From NCBI RefSeq assembly GCF_949628215.1, contig NC_134283.1:5759610-5823609 (forward strand): a stretch of 64,000 nucleotides of DNA, given 5' to 3'. The DNA is from Phalacrocorax aristotelis. Taxonomy: Eukaryota; Chordata; Aves; Suliformes; Phalacrocoracidae. The notes under the pieces are model-generated. The model had not been told where the DNA came from and made no database searches. It worked only from the letters and a program-made list of their open reading frames with translations. Shown piece after piece: positions 27,201-42,200 of the stretch. A program made the position numbers and the translations under genes. Position 1 is the stretch's first letter, and each line of letters opens with the position of its first letter.

Positions 27201-30200
27201 ACCAGAAGCAGAACTGTCCATCATCCTCATCTTCACTGGCCCTCCATTTCCAGTGGAGCACAAGCAACCTGTGAACTGCCTGCAGTGCAAGCACAGATTT
27301 ATGCTGACTTAAATATCTAAGCTCAAATTCTGAGCAGTGCCAGAGCAGAAAGGTAAAGTCTGAGTATCTCAGCAGCCCTCAATGCATGCCTCCTTCAGCA
27401 ACTCGAGATGCAGATTATTTGCTGCTGCCTCACTTGTGCCAGCACAGCCCTCATGCCATGCACACAGCATACGGGGTGCTAGAACAAGACCCGAAGCAAC
27501 TGGATTTTTATTATAATATAATTATAATTATATTTTTATATATATTTTTATATTTATAATTATAATTATAAATACTGCTGGGCAGGCGCCTGTGCTGCAG
27601 TCAGCAGGTGGCACCAAGCACTCACCTGCAGCACCTAGGCTGGAACCTCCCAGATTTTTCAAACTCCACTATCTGAAAGCTCAGTCTGTATCCACCAGCG
27701 AAACAGGTTTGCAGTCACTGGTGAGGAATCACGAGCTATTATAATACCACCTTTTAGAGAACAGAATCAGCTTGGAAATATTTCTGGCAAATCAACTAGA
27801 AATAGCAAGCAGGAGATTGGGGGGGGCACTTCTTCCCAGAATTCTTTCCCTTTCAAAGACCTCTTGCCCAAAAGTTAATCAGCTTTTAGCATTTCCCCAC
27901 ACCCCCACAGGGCTAGAAAATGCTAGAGAGCATCAGCAGCAATAGCCTTTCTTATCTGTCTGCTTCCCATAACGACTTTAAACAGTGTTTTTTCTCCAGC
28001 TTCATTTGATTACAGCTAGTTTGGACATCACTTTGAACAACACAGAAGACCTCTTCATACAGAAAATAGTCTCTTTACATCTACATCTTTCAAGAAAGTT
28101 ATATAATGAACTTACATCTGCTATTCGTGTGCTTTTACACAGGTCACATCATAAATCAGTCTTGACTTCTAACACAGATGTATTAATCTCCTCCACTGTC
28201 AACAAGCCTTGAAACATCTGACCACAAAGTCTTATTTCAATTTCATTAATAAAAAAGAGAATCATCCAATTTATAGTTATAAGCAAGAAAAAAAACCACT
28301 GGAGGAACCAAAGCTTGTCAGTTATTACTGGAGAATACAGTGACTACACACTAGACAAAATTCTGTCTAAGGTAACATTTTGAATAAGAACTACATGTAG
28401 TACAGCGGATTCCAATACCAGAGCCAAGAGATAACAAATGAAGTAATCAGAAGCAGATTCAGTACAAACAGAAGGAGAATAGCCATGCATAGCATGCCAA
28501 GGTAGCTGCAAAACGTATAGCATCCATAGTGCCTTTCCTATGGCAAAGGCCTACAGGGGTTCAAAAAGCAAGCAGCTATAAATGCTTGGAACAAAAATGC
28601 ATGCAATTTCTTACCTCTAGCTTAGGAATTCCCTAAGCTGCAAACCCCTGGAGATAGGAATGGATCACAGAGAAGTATCCCTGTACATACTTACACTGTC
28701 CATGAGCACTCATGAGGAGCCATGGGCACAAGTACAGGTGGGGGGCAGCAGTACCCTGCACTTGGGGGAATTGCAGAGTGCGGAGGAAGAACTGGACAAA
28801 CTACCTGCCTGATCAAGGTGGTTCTCCTGTTCAAGGGAACTCTAGACTGACATGGCAGCCCAGGGTTTAGGCTTGGTATCTTAGAGAGACATGCCACTGA
28901 AGCAGATGGATATTTGGTAACAGCCATACTGGATCATAAAAGGTAAAACGAGTAGAGATGCCTGAAAAGATCAAATATGCTTTGAAGTGCTGAAGCAAGG
29001 GCGGGGGAACAGACAGGCAAGTGGGTACGGCATGTATTTTTCTATATTCATAGTGACAGCTAGTTACCTTTTAAACTCATCATGATAAAATTCAGATTTG
29101 CATGTCACCATCTCACTGGCTTGACTGTCATCACGACTCCTGACCCCGCCAAATACATAAAGCTCAGAAGCAACTCCACAGGCCACTGCCCCAAATCTGA
29201 GAATCCAAATAAGAAAGAAAGAAAGAAAAAAGTAACATATAAAACCATTTCATATATCCTTCTGAACTTTTTTTACACTTTTTTTATTTATATACACACA
29301 CTCACCTATATGTTCAACGAGATTAGGTGAGTCATGAATATGAATTGTAAGCACTTAATTCAGACCACGTAAAGAACCAAACAGGGAAGTATTTATCTCT
29401 GACCAAAATCTGAAGCTCCAATTGAACTACAATTTCTGGTTTTCATTTTGTATCAGGGTAGTATTAATTGTAACATCAAGAATTTATTTCTACAAAATTC
29501 TTATTTATTGCTTAGATGCTTATCTTTACTCAGCCACATGTTAACTACAGGCCACCATGATTCTGAGAGACATGGTGAAATCCATAGGGCCTCTGACAGC
29601 CATCTTCAGGGATTCAGCAAAGAAAGGACAACTTCCTCTCATCGGAGTGTTAAAAAAGGTTGTACACAGCAATCTAGCTCCCCCCCCTACCATTTTCCAC
29701 TCACCTTCTCTCTTTCAGAGGACAGATTGCTGTCCACTGCTGAGTCCTAGGGTCATAGCACTCAACAGATTCAAAGAGTTTTCCATAGGAGCCTCCACCC
29801 ATTGCATAGATTTTCTTCTTCATAGCTGCATAGCAGCCAATCTTGTGGAAGAAGGAAAAAGTACATCTAAAATTACACACAAATGCGCAGTATCAAGAGC
29901 TCAAAACTCACTACATGTGCATACACACACATATGTATTTGGGTTGCCCGTACCACATGTCAAATGCTGTGCATAAACTTTCTCAGCCACAGTTTTGCTT
30001 TGGTATTTAAATAAAGCAGCTGCTCTCCCTCATTTCGAGACTGATACAGCTTCTACTTGAAGCAAAAGGTTGGAAAAAAAAAAATATGTTGGCATTAACT
30101 ATTTAACAATAAGTAACGTATAACATGCAACATACCACTTACCTTTCTAACCATGGTCAAGTCTGGCTGCTTGGTCCAGGTCCGGCTATAAATATCATAG

Positions 30201-33200
30201 CTCTCCATAGAGATTAGCTCCCTTTCACCATCCTCACCTCCCAGAATATACAGAATTCCATCAATCTCTACCACACCAAAATTATGTCGTGCCTAAGGAA
30301 CATCAATGAAGTCAACATTATAAAACATGATGCCATTGTGAGTAAATGAATATAATATTTTCTCAGCATTATCTGTCTGCAAAGTGATATTGGTATTATG
30401 CCTGGGGTTTGTTTGGTCGGTTGTTTTGGGGGTTTGGTTTTGGTTTGGTTTTTAAACAGTGAAGTCCTAAACTCCAGAATAAGATCATTTTGTTCAGCTA
30501 AACATAACAAAGGGTATTCAAAAAAGACAGTGCAGCAAAAGCCAAAGAGACTGCATAGAAATCCAAGAACAGGGCTTGGTCGTATTTCAGTTTGCATAGG
30601 CATGGTGTCTACAATGAAGCTGTTGCTTTCAGGTCTCTACAGCCGCAAAACTCAGACCCATTATATGTGAAAAGGCAGCTCTTCTATTTTGTACGTAGGA
30701 GCACAGCCACCCTCAGCCTCACAGTAAACAGGAAACATAACGTATTGTAAAGTCTTACTCATAGTAAGCAGGAAACTTAATGCCTCTCTAACTACAAACG
30801 TGGCCAAAACTACCAGCCTTTGCCAACCAGACTGTAATGAGGAAAATCCTGTGGCAAACAACAACATTTTAATAAACACCCTACACTGATTTAAGAAGAT
30901 AAAAACACAGGTGTATTAAGATATATGTTTACAAGTAACAAACTCTTACTTTTTGATGGAATGCAAACATGAAGAAGGAAGCATTAACTCAAACCAAACC
31001 TAAATATGTCTCTGCAAGCCAAGTTCTGTATGTTGGCCAGTCCTCTGTCCATCTTTTCTGCACAGTCTGATCCCTTTGTCCATTTAAGAGTTCTCTTGTT
31101 TTAGAAGGCCAGAATACTCAGAGCCTTAAGTATACTATTTGACTACATTTTGAAACTCCTGAAATTTTGTAGTTCATCTTTACAGCTAGCTCTTCACTAA
31201 TTTTTTCCTTTTTCCAGATCCAGTGGTCAGTATCAGACCACAAGTGTAACAACAGGATATAAACACAAGTCAGTCTGTAGCATGACTTTGAATGTGTAAG
31301 ATGCAAGTGACCGTAGATTCAGAATAAAACTTTGCAGAAGAAAAGGAACATTTTGCCAAAGTAAAAACTTAAATCCCAACAGTTAGATAGTGATCTTGCC
31401 TCATTCATTGGTGGCAAGGAACTCCACGAATTGGTATCTGGATCATATTTCTCTCCGGAGCTCAGTGTTCCCTTGTTCTCATCCTGACCACCAAGCACAA
31501 ATAAAAACCCTTCTGTAAGACAAAATGTAACATGATCTTAAAAACAGGACTCACACCTGTACACTGAGCAAGATGACATGACTGGTGAGCTGTATCCTGG
31601 AATTCACCAAGAGATTCAGACCAGTCACGGGTCAAACCGACTGGAGAAGGTAAAGCACCTACTTATGTCTGGCCCCAAGTCTACCCCTGCAGATACTCTT
31701 CAACATATTCAGTGATGCAGCAACTAGAATTTACTTAAAACATTAAATACTCCTGGAGACAGATGCAGCAGATTCCCACAAAGTGTTGCAGGAACAGTGA
31801 CTTAAACATTCAGATGACAGAGATTTTCACAGAATCAAGTAATGTTTTGGGCAGACAAAGGGGAAGCATGAAATAACCCCAGTGCAGTCAATCTTAAAGA
31901 AAAAAAATTATTATTACAGGATTTTGAGGCACTGGTAAGTTTTCATAATATTGACTTTACAAATACAAAGCTCCCCTTTACCTGCTGACAATACTCCATG
32001 ATTGATCCTTGGAATACTCATAGGAGCAAGTTCAATCCAGAGCTGTCTATTGGGATCATAAAGAGGACACATACACCGCATCACTGAGGTTGGTTTCCGT
32101 GATCTGAACACAGGGTGGGGAGGGAACAGATAAAAACAGAAAGACAAGACAGAGTTTTACGAGTTCACTGTTAACAACTTGCATCTGAAACTCGCTTGTT
32201 CATTATTTAATATATATTCATAAAGTGTGGCATTTCCCCGGTAAGAAGGCGGCCCCCAAACCAAGTATGTGTAAATTTATTTTTGTACAGACTGGAGACA
32301 TAAAAAGCAGAGGCACTTCATTCATACTTTATCTGCCTGCAACATTTTCTATGCAAGAACCTTAAACAAACTAAAAAGAACCTATAGTATTAGTAATGTC
32401 TGAATAAAGCAATCCACAAACTGATGTGCAAAATATTATTTTATCACACTTCTATAAAGAGCAAATATCTAAGTGCTAAACTTACTTAAACAGGACAAAT
32501 CCCTGCCCTCTACTGCAAGGGGTAGTCAAGAGAAGAAAAGGATTGTTGTGTGGAACCAGAATTCTGACCTGGCATCTCAGATGCACCAATAATGACTTTT
32601 TTTGGAACCACAGCTATTTTAAACATCACAGTTAAAGCACACGTTCATTATTTTTAAGATTTATTATAAATGCTTTTCAGATCATTAGAAAAGTGTTTCT
32701 CCAATGTTCTGTGCTTATTTTGAGTAAAGCCTATTCAGTTTAAAAAAAAGAACCCAGCCAACACTTACTGAACAAACAACACATCCTACTCTAAGCCTAC
32801 TACATGTTGAATGTCAGAAAATTATCACAAAATAACTACTTATTACTGAATCAATCACAAAGGTATTTTAGGTGTGCCTGACCAACTTAAAAACAAACTC
32901 AAATGATAAGAGGAATAAGCCGATTAGGTGCACATATTCTCTCCACACGGTTTCAGACGTACCACAAATGCTAGACACTTGTATTTTTACCAGCTGAGAC
33001 AGCCTGTGATGCCACTTCGTACTTACACTCGTTCTTCTCCACCAACAGTCACTATACACTCTGAGTAACCCCGGGGCTTGAAGGAGGCCAGCATTGCCTC
33101 TCCCTGCTGGGGCGGTGTGAGGGGAATATTGTTGCATTCTTTGACGATCTCCCGTACCAGTGGTTCACTCATCATCTGCTCACGTAAATACGCTGCATCT

Positions 33201-36200
33201 AAGCCCGAGACCCACACTGCTGACATGACATCCTTCATGTGAACCTACAGAAAGAGACAAATGCCAGAAAATCTCCCAAACTTTACAGAACAGCATTAAG
33301 GCACTCGCACATACAGATGCTTCTATATTTATCAAAAACTTTTAAAAGTATTTGTTATTACTTCCAAATATCAAAAAATCCACAACACAATGCTATTACG
33401 TGTGTATACATTACTTCATATATAGTATGAATAGTTTACTTGTTATTCAATAGTCAAAGTCTTCAAAGTTTCACTACAAACGTGCTACTCACTTTCTCTC
33501 TACAGAGACAAGACTGTATCATCAAATGCCAAAAACTTACTTTTTTTCTTAAAGCCTATTAAATAATAAAGGCAGCAGATGATAACAATCAACACAGCTT
33601 TCACTCTCTTACTGCAATCCTGCTGCCGCATTTCAGGCAAAATTAGCTCTGAAAGAAACATATCTATTTTAAGTTCCCACCGATCAGAATACACACACCA
33701 ATTTGGGCCACATTCAAAATATAAACATTCAGATGTCCTGACCTTTCTCGATTCTGAATCATGAGAAATCCACCTAATCACCGCTTCAAAGACGTATCTT
33801 TCGTTTCCAACATTGAGCTTTTCCATCGACAGCACTTCTTTCAATTTTTGAGGAGTCAGTTCCAAGAATTCCTCTGTGCTGCTGACATCTCGAAAGTGAG
33901 TTTCCAGATACTCTGAGGCAAGGTAGTGAACATGATGCAAACAATAGTGTAGTGCAAAGTCCCGAATACCAATACAGTTCTCAGCAGCTATGCAACCTTC
34001 TAAAAACTCACAGCAGAGAGTTTTTAAGTCTGTAAGCAGCAGGAGATCAGCTGCCTGTACCACATCTTGGATAGTTTCTTCATTTAGCCTGATCTGCAAG
34101 AATCAATTTAGAAGTTATAGCTACTATCGCTCATTTGTTTCATGACATGTCCGCATTCATTACACTCATTCTCAGTGGCCGAAAAATGCAGTATTAATGC
34201 CAGCGTAAATATTATGAGAAATTGATATGACTACTACATGTTTATAAATTAACACAGGGATGGGAAGACATTTGCTTGACAGAAGGTGTCAACAAGAATT
34301 CTGCGCCTGAACTACCTATAAAATTGCTCACCTAATCCGGGAACCTAAAATGAATTTTGCTGCAATAAATCACTAACTTTTCAAAATGCATATCCAGAAG
34401 AGAATTTTGAGCCGCATGTGCCTCTTCTTTTTCTGCTGAAAGTTAAACTCATTCAGCAATCTCAGTCTGGTTGCAAATAAGCCAGACACACCGACTTCAA
34501 TTCCTGCTAAGGCTACTGGCACAACCACCTGAAGGGGCATGCTGTCAGCAACAAGAGGCCCAGAGGTAGGCACAAAGAGGGAGGACGCCTGACGTGCTGT
34601 AACATCCAGTGATGGGGTCTCAATCTCTATTGCTATCAACCCAGTTCTCTTCTGCGGCTGTCAAAGACAGATTTAACTTGTTTTAAAGCAAGTTACTGAA
34701 GGTAGCCACAAATTTTATTACGAGCATTTGACATTGACTCTAAAAGAGTTGTCTCCACTGCAGGAGAAGAGCGGAGACAGCTCCTGCAGAGCCCATTGCC
34801 TCTACTTCATATGCACAGCCCTGGCATGATAGATCACTTTGAGGAGGTTTTATCACAAAGCTTTAAGCCTCGATGGGCTTATCTTTTAGGATAACAACGT
34901 TAAAAACCCAGGTTATTTTGCCAAATAGTTGAGTTTCCATCTAGGTTTTTTTAATACCATACCTGCCCACTGAAGATGTAATCTAGTATCTCTTTCATGA
35001 TATCAACAGATATCCCTTCAAGTTCAATCTTGTACGTTGAGCCATCATCTTTTGGAGGATTATAATTCAATTTTGTTCTAAGAGAGGAGAAAAGAAAGAT
35101 AAAAAAATGCTCACAACCTGGGCAACGTTTGCTCTCATTTTTCTGAAGAAACAAGTGCTAGCTATGGATCACTTGAGCTATAACAGAGACATTAAAACCT
35201 TGCAGTATGATATGAAAATTGCCTCTCTTGAATTAGCATGAAAAGCATGTATGTAGGGTCTCTAATATTGCTCATCACATTTCCAAACTGAACAAATACG
35301 TTAGCCTTGCAAACTACTCATGGCTTCAAAGTAATTTTTTCCCAGCTCATTCATCACAAGTGTTCAAAAACTTCACTCAGAACTTCAAACAGAACAGCAG
35401 CTCTGCTGACAGATGAAACACAAGAATTTGCTTTGATAAAGGTGGGGGGAAAAAAACCCCAAAACAAAAAAAGATTTTACCAAGAAAAAAATAATTACAG
35501 TAAGCAGATGTGATCAGAATATACACTGACAGCACAAATATTTGGATTGCGTTACCATTTCGTGTAGTTTATGATGTTATCAGCCTAATGCTATGCCTGG
35601 CTGTGTGCTCACAGTTGTAGGAAACAGCCCATGTGCTGCTCAGCCCAGCTTTAAATATCCATCTACATCAGTGGACACGTCACTTATGAGCAATTTCTTT
35701 AAAAATACCAGGAACAGTTTGATGTACCTTTGAACAGAACAAAGGACGACTGGGAAAAAAAGATGAGAAAATAGTAACAATACGCCAGACAGCTTTGCTT
35801 TCCATCATCTGTTAGTACAAACACTTTTTCCAGGACAGACAACTTTTGAAACTTAAAAGGGAGCAGTGTCCACCGGTCTAGTGAAAACTGCCACAAGAGC
35901 TAATAAAATTTCATTCTGAACATCTTTTTTCCATGCTTTAGGCAAGGACACATTATATAGAGACCAGAAAACTTGTTTCACTGCCTCTCTGTGTGCATAT
36001 ATAGATATCAATTTCACAGCACATTTAAATAAAAGCTTCTAAAACATTTTTTATTAATTTGAATATATTATTAGATAGAATTAGCTTCCTAATGTGAAAA
36101 ACTGTGGGTGTGCTTCGCTGAAAGTGTCCAGTTTGTTGCCGTCTTCCACTATCCACATTCATACTAAGTAAATAAATAAATAGGACTTAGCTAAGGGCAG

Positions 36201-39200
36201 ATTCTGCTTCACTTACTCATATCAGAATAAAATAGTTTTTCACATAATAAGATATAACTCATATCAAATAAAATCCTAGTCTACAAGGAGCTATTCTTAA
36301 GTGTGAATAAGGATGGTAATTTTAGCTCTAGTCATATTTGTGGTCTTGTTTTTACATTGCTTTTCTACGCTGCGGAAGACCCATCGCCAGCGAGCAGAAC
36401 ACTCTGGGAGGTAACGCTACTCTGATGCATACACACAACTGCACGAGGTCTGTGTTTGTACAGCACCTAGAACAAGTTATAATACAAATAATAACAACAA
36501 CCACAACATAACATAGATTAGGAAACTGTTTATTTCCTAACACTTGAAAAGAGATCAGAAAAAGTAAGCCTGTCCTCTAAACAGTCTATGTGACTTCCAA
36601 TAAAGCACGTGCTGCAACAGCAGACATGAATTTGCATCTCGTCAGCTAAAAACTTCTAAACCAAAAACGTACAGCTCGAGCAATCCTGTACAACATGCAC
36701 TGCAACTTACACCATCCTCACCCACGTGGAATGTGCATTTTTCGTGCCTACAACTACAAATGAATGAAGGAGCATACACACACACAGAGTAACACACGTT
36801 CTCAACTCCAACCCAGTATCAAGGCTTCTTTACACACATTTTCAAGCCTATCCAAACTAGCTCAATTTTAATTCTGCCGACTATGGTTGAGTTTTGGGTT
36901 TCTGGGTTTGCAATGAAAGAAAACTGTTTTCTTTTAATTTAACATAAAACGTATCAAGGTTTGCAGCATCTGGCTTCCTTCACCAGAAAGGAGACGGTCA
37001 GATGCTATCTATATTTCACACGTATCAGGTACCTACGAGTAGCCAGTGTGGTCAAATACACAGAATCTGGGTAGTCCAACACATGTGGGGCTTAAAGCAG
37101 ATGGAAGGCATGCAATAAACATGTTGCATGCCAGCATTAAGGAAGAGATTAGGGAAAGGACTAGTGCTACTTATCTCTGACTTTCATCTTAGCATCACCT
37201 GTACACACCCAAGCTAAATCACCTCTTGCATGGACTTCACACTGACGCCTCCTAGTAACAAGGAAGTGTTGTTCAGAGGTTTTGGGTCTTATCAGGCTAG
37301 ATGTTCTAATTACTGTGTACTTTTTTAGGCATCAACAGTTCTTAACCTGAAGAGAAACCAACCAACCCCTGATGCAATCCCAAAACACAAACTGAAAGCA
37401 GAAAAATAACCTTGAGAACAAATCAATCGATTTAAAAGTTACAGATACTCCTATGTGGGCAATATTCACCTTATGCAAATGCATCCCAGTTCAGAGTAAG
37501 CTTTATTCCCATCATCTGTTCTGAGAAGCAGTAGTTAGTTAATGAACTACTAAGTTATTTATTTTGGTACAAAGATTTCTGAGCTATGAGACAAGAACCA
37601 TTCCCAAAGGGCAGCTGGAAGTACTCCTTGTTGCTCACGTCAAGTACCCCAGGGCAGCTACTGGTTGTTGGGAAGAGGGGAGGAAAAGAGTCATGCAAGG
37701 ACCTATTATAATCACGTTTGGGGCTGGAAAAGTTCAAGATAGAAAACTGCAAGTCTAATGTGGAAAGAAAGCTGAGGGGGGAGAAAAAATTAAGAGGTAT
37801 GTAAGCGGAGGGCAAGGAGCGATGCCTCCTCTTGCATCACACAGCATCAGCTGGTACCTGCACCTACACCTCTCTAGCAAACTGAGGTCTGGGCACCCTT
37901 GTCTTAACACATGCAACAGAGAATGAGAAAATTTCAAAACACGTTTGTTCCCAGTTCAGAAAGACAGAGCAGGCAGCATGCTGTGAAATACCCTGGTCCT
38001 CTCTCAAACTTCCCTTTAGAAAAAACATTTCTAGCTATACTTAAGCAGAGCTTTTTAAAATCTGTCAGTATCCCAGGAAGGAGGATGTTTTCTTCCCACC
38101 ATGCTGTTCCCCATGGTGATTTATTCAGCTTATGATTTGTGTGGCGGAAAGTTGGAAGGGGCACTCAGGAACCAAGGTACAGAGAGATGTGCCCAGCTGC
38201 AGCACAGCTGCTTCTAACACATGCGTATGGGAGCTGCCTACTCCGGACAACATTTCTAATTACTTTAAAAGCACTCTAAGTTGCCAAACCACAGCAGAAA
38301 AGGCTGCCTCAGTCTTCCTTAATTCAGGTGAAAGACCTGAACGTCAAGATTTAGAAGGAAAGAGGACTCCCACAGCCAACCAGAAAACCCTTTAGCTGGG
38401 AGCAGAGCACAGCTGAGGCACATATAGAGCTGGGGGAAACAAAGCAAGGCAACTTAGTCCTGTTTTCTTAAGTAATTTAGTTTTGAGCATCCTGACTCCA
38501 TACATGTTTTAAAAGGAAGTTTTCCATTTTTTAACTAAGAAGATCATCATTGTAAGTTGAAATTGCTTCCAGTAAAATAAATAGCGTTCTGTAACTGCAT
38601 AACAACATTCACCCCAGCTTCTTGTACCTGGTCAGGAAAACTGCTTGGCACATACTACACCTCGAGCATAAAAACGTTTGGGTTTATGGTGTGTTTTGAT
38701 ATTGTTTGTCTCTGTGACAAATTTAGAATCTGCACTTCCACATCACTTAAGCAATACAATCCTAATGAGTCATCTCAAATGACACTACGTAAGGCAGAAT
38801 GAGGAAAAAAATTCCAATACCTTTTCTGTATACGTAAGCACCAATATAAGCAAGGTAAATCGTTAAAATTAATACAAGGGCTTAAGAACAAATGTTGATA
38901 TTGCTAGGATTCACAACACACATCTCGCAGCACAAACTAGATTAAAAAAAAAAAAACCCAACAGATAAATTTAAGACCGTCTACAGTTCTTAATTTTAAC
39001 AAGATGGACCTTCCAACTTACCTCTCATTTTAAAAGAGCAAAACAAAGAAAAACACATAGTCATACTTCCCAACCTTACAGCTGAGTCCGTGTGGGAGCA
39101 CTGTTGTGGGACAGTTACGATGCATGGGAAGCACATTGACAAAGGGTCCCTGTGTCAGAAACTTGTTTTTCCTACACTTTACAGCTGACAGTTTACAGGA

Positions 39201-42200
39201 GAGGGAATAATAATAAAAAAACACCCCAACAACCAAACAAAACAACAAACAAAGTTAAAACCAAACCAACTAATTCAGCCGCCACTGATCAAGCTTGCTT
39301 TCCTGAGTCAGTCATAATTCTGTTTATCTTTCAAACTTCTGCCTTATTTGTCAACTATTATGACAAGATAACCCATGTGTTTCTCAAATGGTGACATAAG
39401 TTATAAAGAGAACAACAGTAAAACTCAGAATGCTTTAACCCTTAGGGCACTGGTATATTGGTACTTAAACAGGTAAAGAAAACATCTGTGTGCAAAGATT
39501 GTGCCTTTGTAGATGAGAATGTTCTAGACCACATTCACCTCAAGCAGGTTTACGATATTTACAGTGAAAAACATTCGAAAAATCTGGGAAACAAAAGACA
39601 GACACTTTGGTTTTGATGCTTTGCAACACAAAACTTTTACCTCCTCTCACGTCATCGGATTGCAAACAATGCAGTTTGCTGACCTACTTACACAGCTGTA
39701 GCAGGGCGTCAGGAACAAAGCTGCAAGAGACAAGAGGGAAGCATGCGTCTTTTTTAAAGGAGCTGTCTTTCCAAATTAATGATTTTGCCCCAGATTAGCC
39801 ATAAGAGCTAGTCTATGCAAGCTTTGCCAATATTGCCATACTAGCAAACTAGTATGAGAGTAGCAAAGCCATCATTCCAAAACAAAGAGTAATAAAATTG
39901 GGTTTTGATGACGCATCCTTTACCTGCACCAGTGTTTTGGCCTTCATTTTAAAATGCTCTCTGATGCTCTCTGAAGAAGTTACACCTCCAACAAATGTTT
40001 CCAGCAAAGACATGCATCAAACCTAAAACATGCTCACAGGGATGACTCACTCCCAAAAATGGCAAGTGAGTACTTTGAGATTTTGCATTAGTAAGGAGAA
40101 AACTTAAAAATTCTGCTTCTGATGCAAACATCAGGTCAATTTAGTCTCCTCCTCATCCAGGCTTCCTTATGCAGGTTTGAGCCCAAGCTTTCCATGTAAA
40201 ATATAATTAAGCCTACATAGGAGTGACCATTTTAATGGTGACGTTTTTTCATTTGTCTGCCTTTATTCCTCCAACATTTTCTCCCATGAAAGCTGGTCTT
40301 CCTGCATGCAAAAAACCCCTTAATAATCACGTTATTAAACAGGTCAGACAAAACCATGATGCAGCAGTTCACTCCACCCACTGCCGTCCTCCAAAAAGAT
40401 ATTTTACAACCAAATCAGAAGGTTTTCTTTGAGGTTGCACCCTGGCCTTTAGCAGCACACATAAAAGACAGTCTTCACCACACCCTGCAACGGGTGCCAG
40501 CTCTCAGAGGATTTTGGCTATGCCTCTTGTATGTGTCTCTTCTTAAGATTATCTGTAACTGCAACTTCAGTCAGGTCTCAAGGCAAAGTAGTCCACCTAA
40601 CAGCTCAGCACAAAAACCTGCAGAAGTTGCTTTGCTTGGTTTAAGAGAAACAAGAACATCAAGGTCTTCCTAGGTGTTATCTGTTGGAATGTTTAAGTCA
40701 GGCAAAAATATTAGCCCCCCCCCCCCCCAAGAAAGAGAACAAAGCAATTCCTTCAGCAGCAGCACAGGGGACAGGTACAGGGCTCAGGCTTTGCTCAGTG
40801 AAGAGCTTGTTTACCCTGAAAATCTGAAGTTACTCTGACTACACTGAGCTCATCCCAAACCAGATTGTAATCTAAACTGGAAATCTACCCTCAACCAGCA
40901 CATCTTGCCTAAACATGTGAGTTAGCCCTAAGTAGACAGAACACACACTTAACCGACACAGTCCCCAAGAACAGACTCTTGGAGCTTCTCAGCAGCATGA
41001 AGTATCTGCAATTTCATTTTACTTCGGGGTTGTTTTTTTTTTTATGCCAACTTGGAAAACAACCAACCAAATGCACCAGCTGAGCATACAAACAAGTCAA
41101 TCACAAGCAATGCGGATGAGCTGCCTGTTGGGCACCGATGGTTTGTGCCATGCACCTCGTACGTGGCACAAAGCACAACTCGGCCTCATCTATGCGTGAA
41201 GCTGAGTAGACCTAGTTCAGCAGTCAGCGGTTCAGCTCTTCTCACATGAAGCACAGATCTATTATGTGCCTCTTGTATTAGAAATACCTGCCACTGGATT
41301 TAGAAAGGTGGGTTTGGGTTTCTTCTTTCTGTGTTTTTAAAAGTTGAGGGAAAAAGTAGCTAATCCCTGTTCCTCAATGGGCAGCAGGCTAGCTCGCATG
41401 GAACACTCGAAGCATCTTCTTACCTAAATCTGTACCATATTTATGCAATTTTTATGCTACACATGACGCTCAAGTTCACTCACTAAATAGATGATTCATG
41501 AAATTTCCAGTCCACATCAGTTGAAAATTTAGCCTTCTACTAAACAGCAGCGTTACAGCTATTAGATAGCAAGCTGGAACTAGGACTTCCTTGGAAAAGC
41601 AAAGGAAGACATTTCTGGAATACAGTGTTAAACCAAGAAATTAACTGTATCTTACTTGAAAATATGTCTTCTTTCAAATTAACTCTGCTTTCAACTTGTT
41701 GAAAATGCTTTTTTAGAAGGATAAAGTACAGTACCATACCCATGCTGTTAAACTCACCATTAAATATATTTAAGAAATGCAATGCTGTGTAGTGTGTTTC
41801 TAATAATCCAAACATTCCTGTGACTTACTAAAATCATATTTGGAAAACACCAATGAACCTGCTGAGAAAACTTGGTTTAATCAAGTTTTTATACCTCACT
41901 TATCCTTACAGCACATGGGAGAAATAAGCATCAGAATCAGAAAAAGATTTTCATAATCACTGGTAAGTATGAAGTTGAATGGACAAAGTTATAAGTGCAT
42001 GAGTAGTATTGTGGGACAGCTGGAAGACGTGACAAGCACTGTGGGTCTTTGGGAATCCAACAGAGGAAGGCACGAGAACTCCAGACACACTGGGAGCTGG
42101 AAAACATCTGGAGGACTATCATAGGAAGTGATGACACAGCCAAGAGAAAAAAGGAACAAGGCATGGGCATTTGACCAGCACAAGAAGGAAGAGCCAAGAG

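Larger units (their letters stand above)
22173..29067 (-). other. GAN: GAN intron 9 (6.9 kb)
   Basis: The intron contains a G/T-rich low-complexity tract at about 23588-23645 and an AT-only inverted repeat at 27518-27569, both listed separately. No coding exon or interspersed repeat is recognised. A moderately GC-richer patch at 26973-27290 carries an open minus frame of 105 codons without resemblance to a known protein. Confidence 0.85.
29197..34962 (-). other. GAN: GAN introns 2 to 8, compact cluster
   Basis: Seven introns separate exons 2-9: intron 2 (869 bases), 3 (498), 4 (923), 5 (469), 6 (1107), 7 (301) and 8 (508). A short A/G tetramer run (AAGA)n lies near 29212-29226 in intron 8. 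A G/T-rich tract at about 30405-30452 lies in intron 6. Intron 2 holds a GC-richer segment with an open minus-strand frame at 34430-34640. Nothing else stands out. Confidence 0.85.

Noticed and set aside
31826-31862. Possible 3' fragment of a CR1 LINE (CACAGAATCA...TTTTGGG resemblance)
   Set aside because: Only a short, imperfect likeness to the usual CR1 end and no 8-base terminal repeat or element body alongside.
33500-33742. Continuation of the GAN exon 3 frame past the donor
   Set aside because: The family sequence stops at DSESRK and resumes in exon 4 with VHMKDV. The extra 81 codons are intron read-through.
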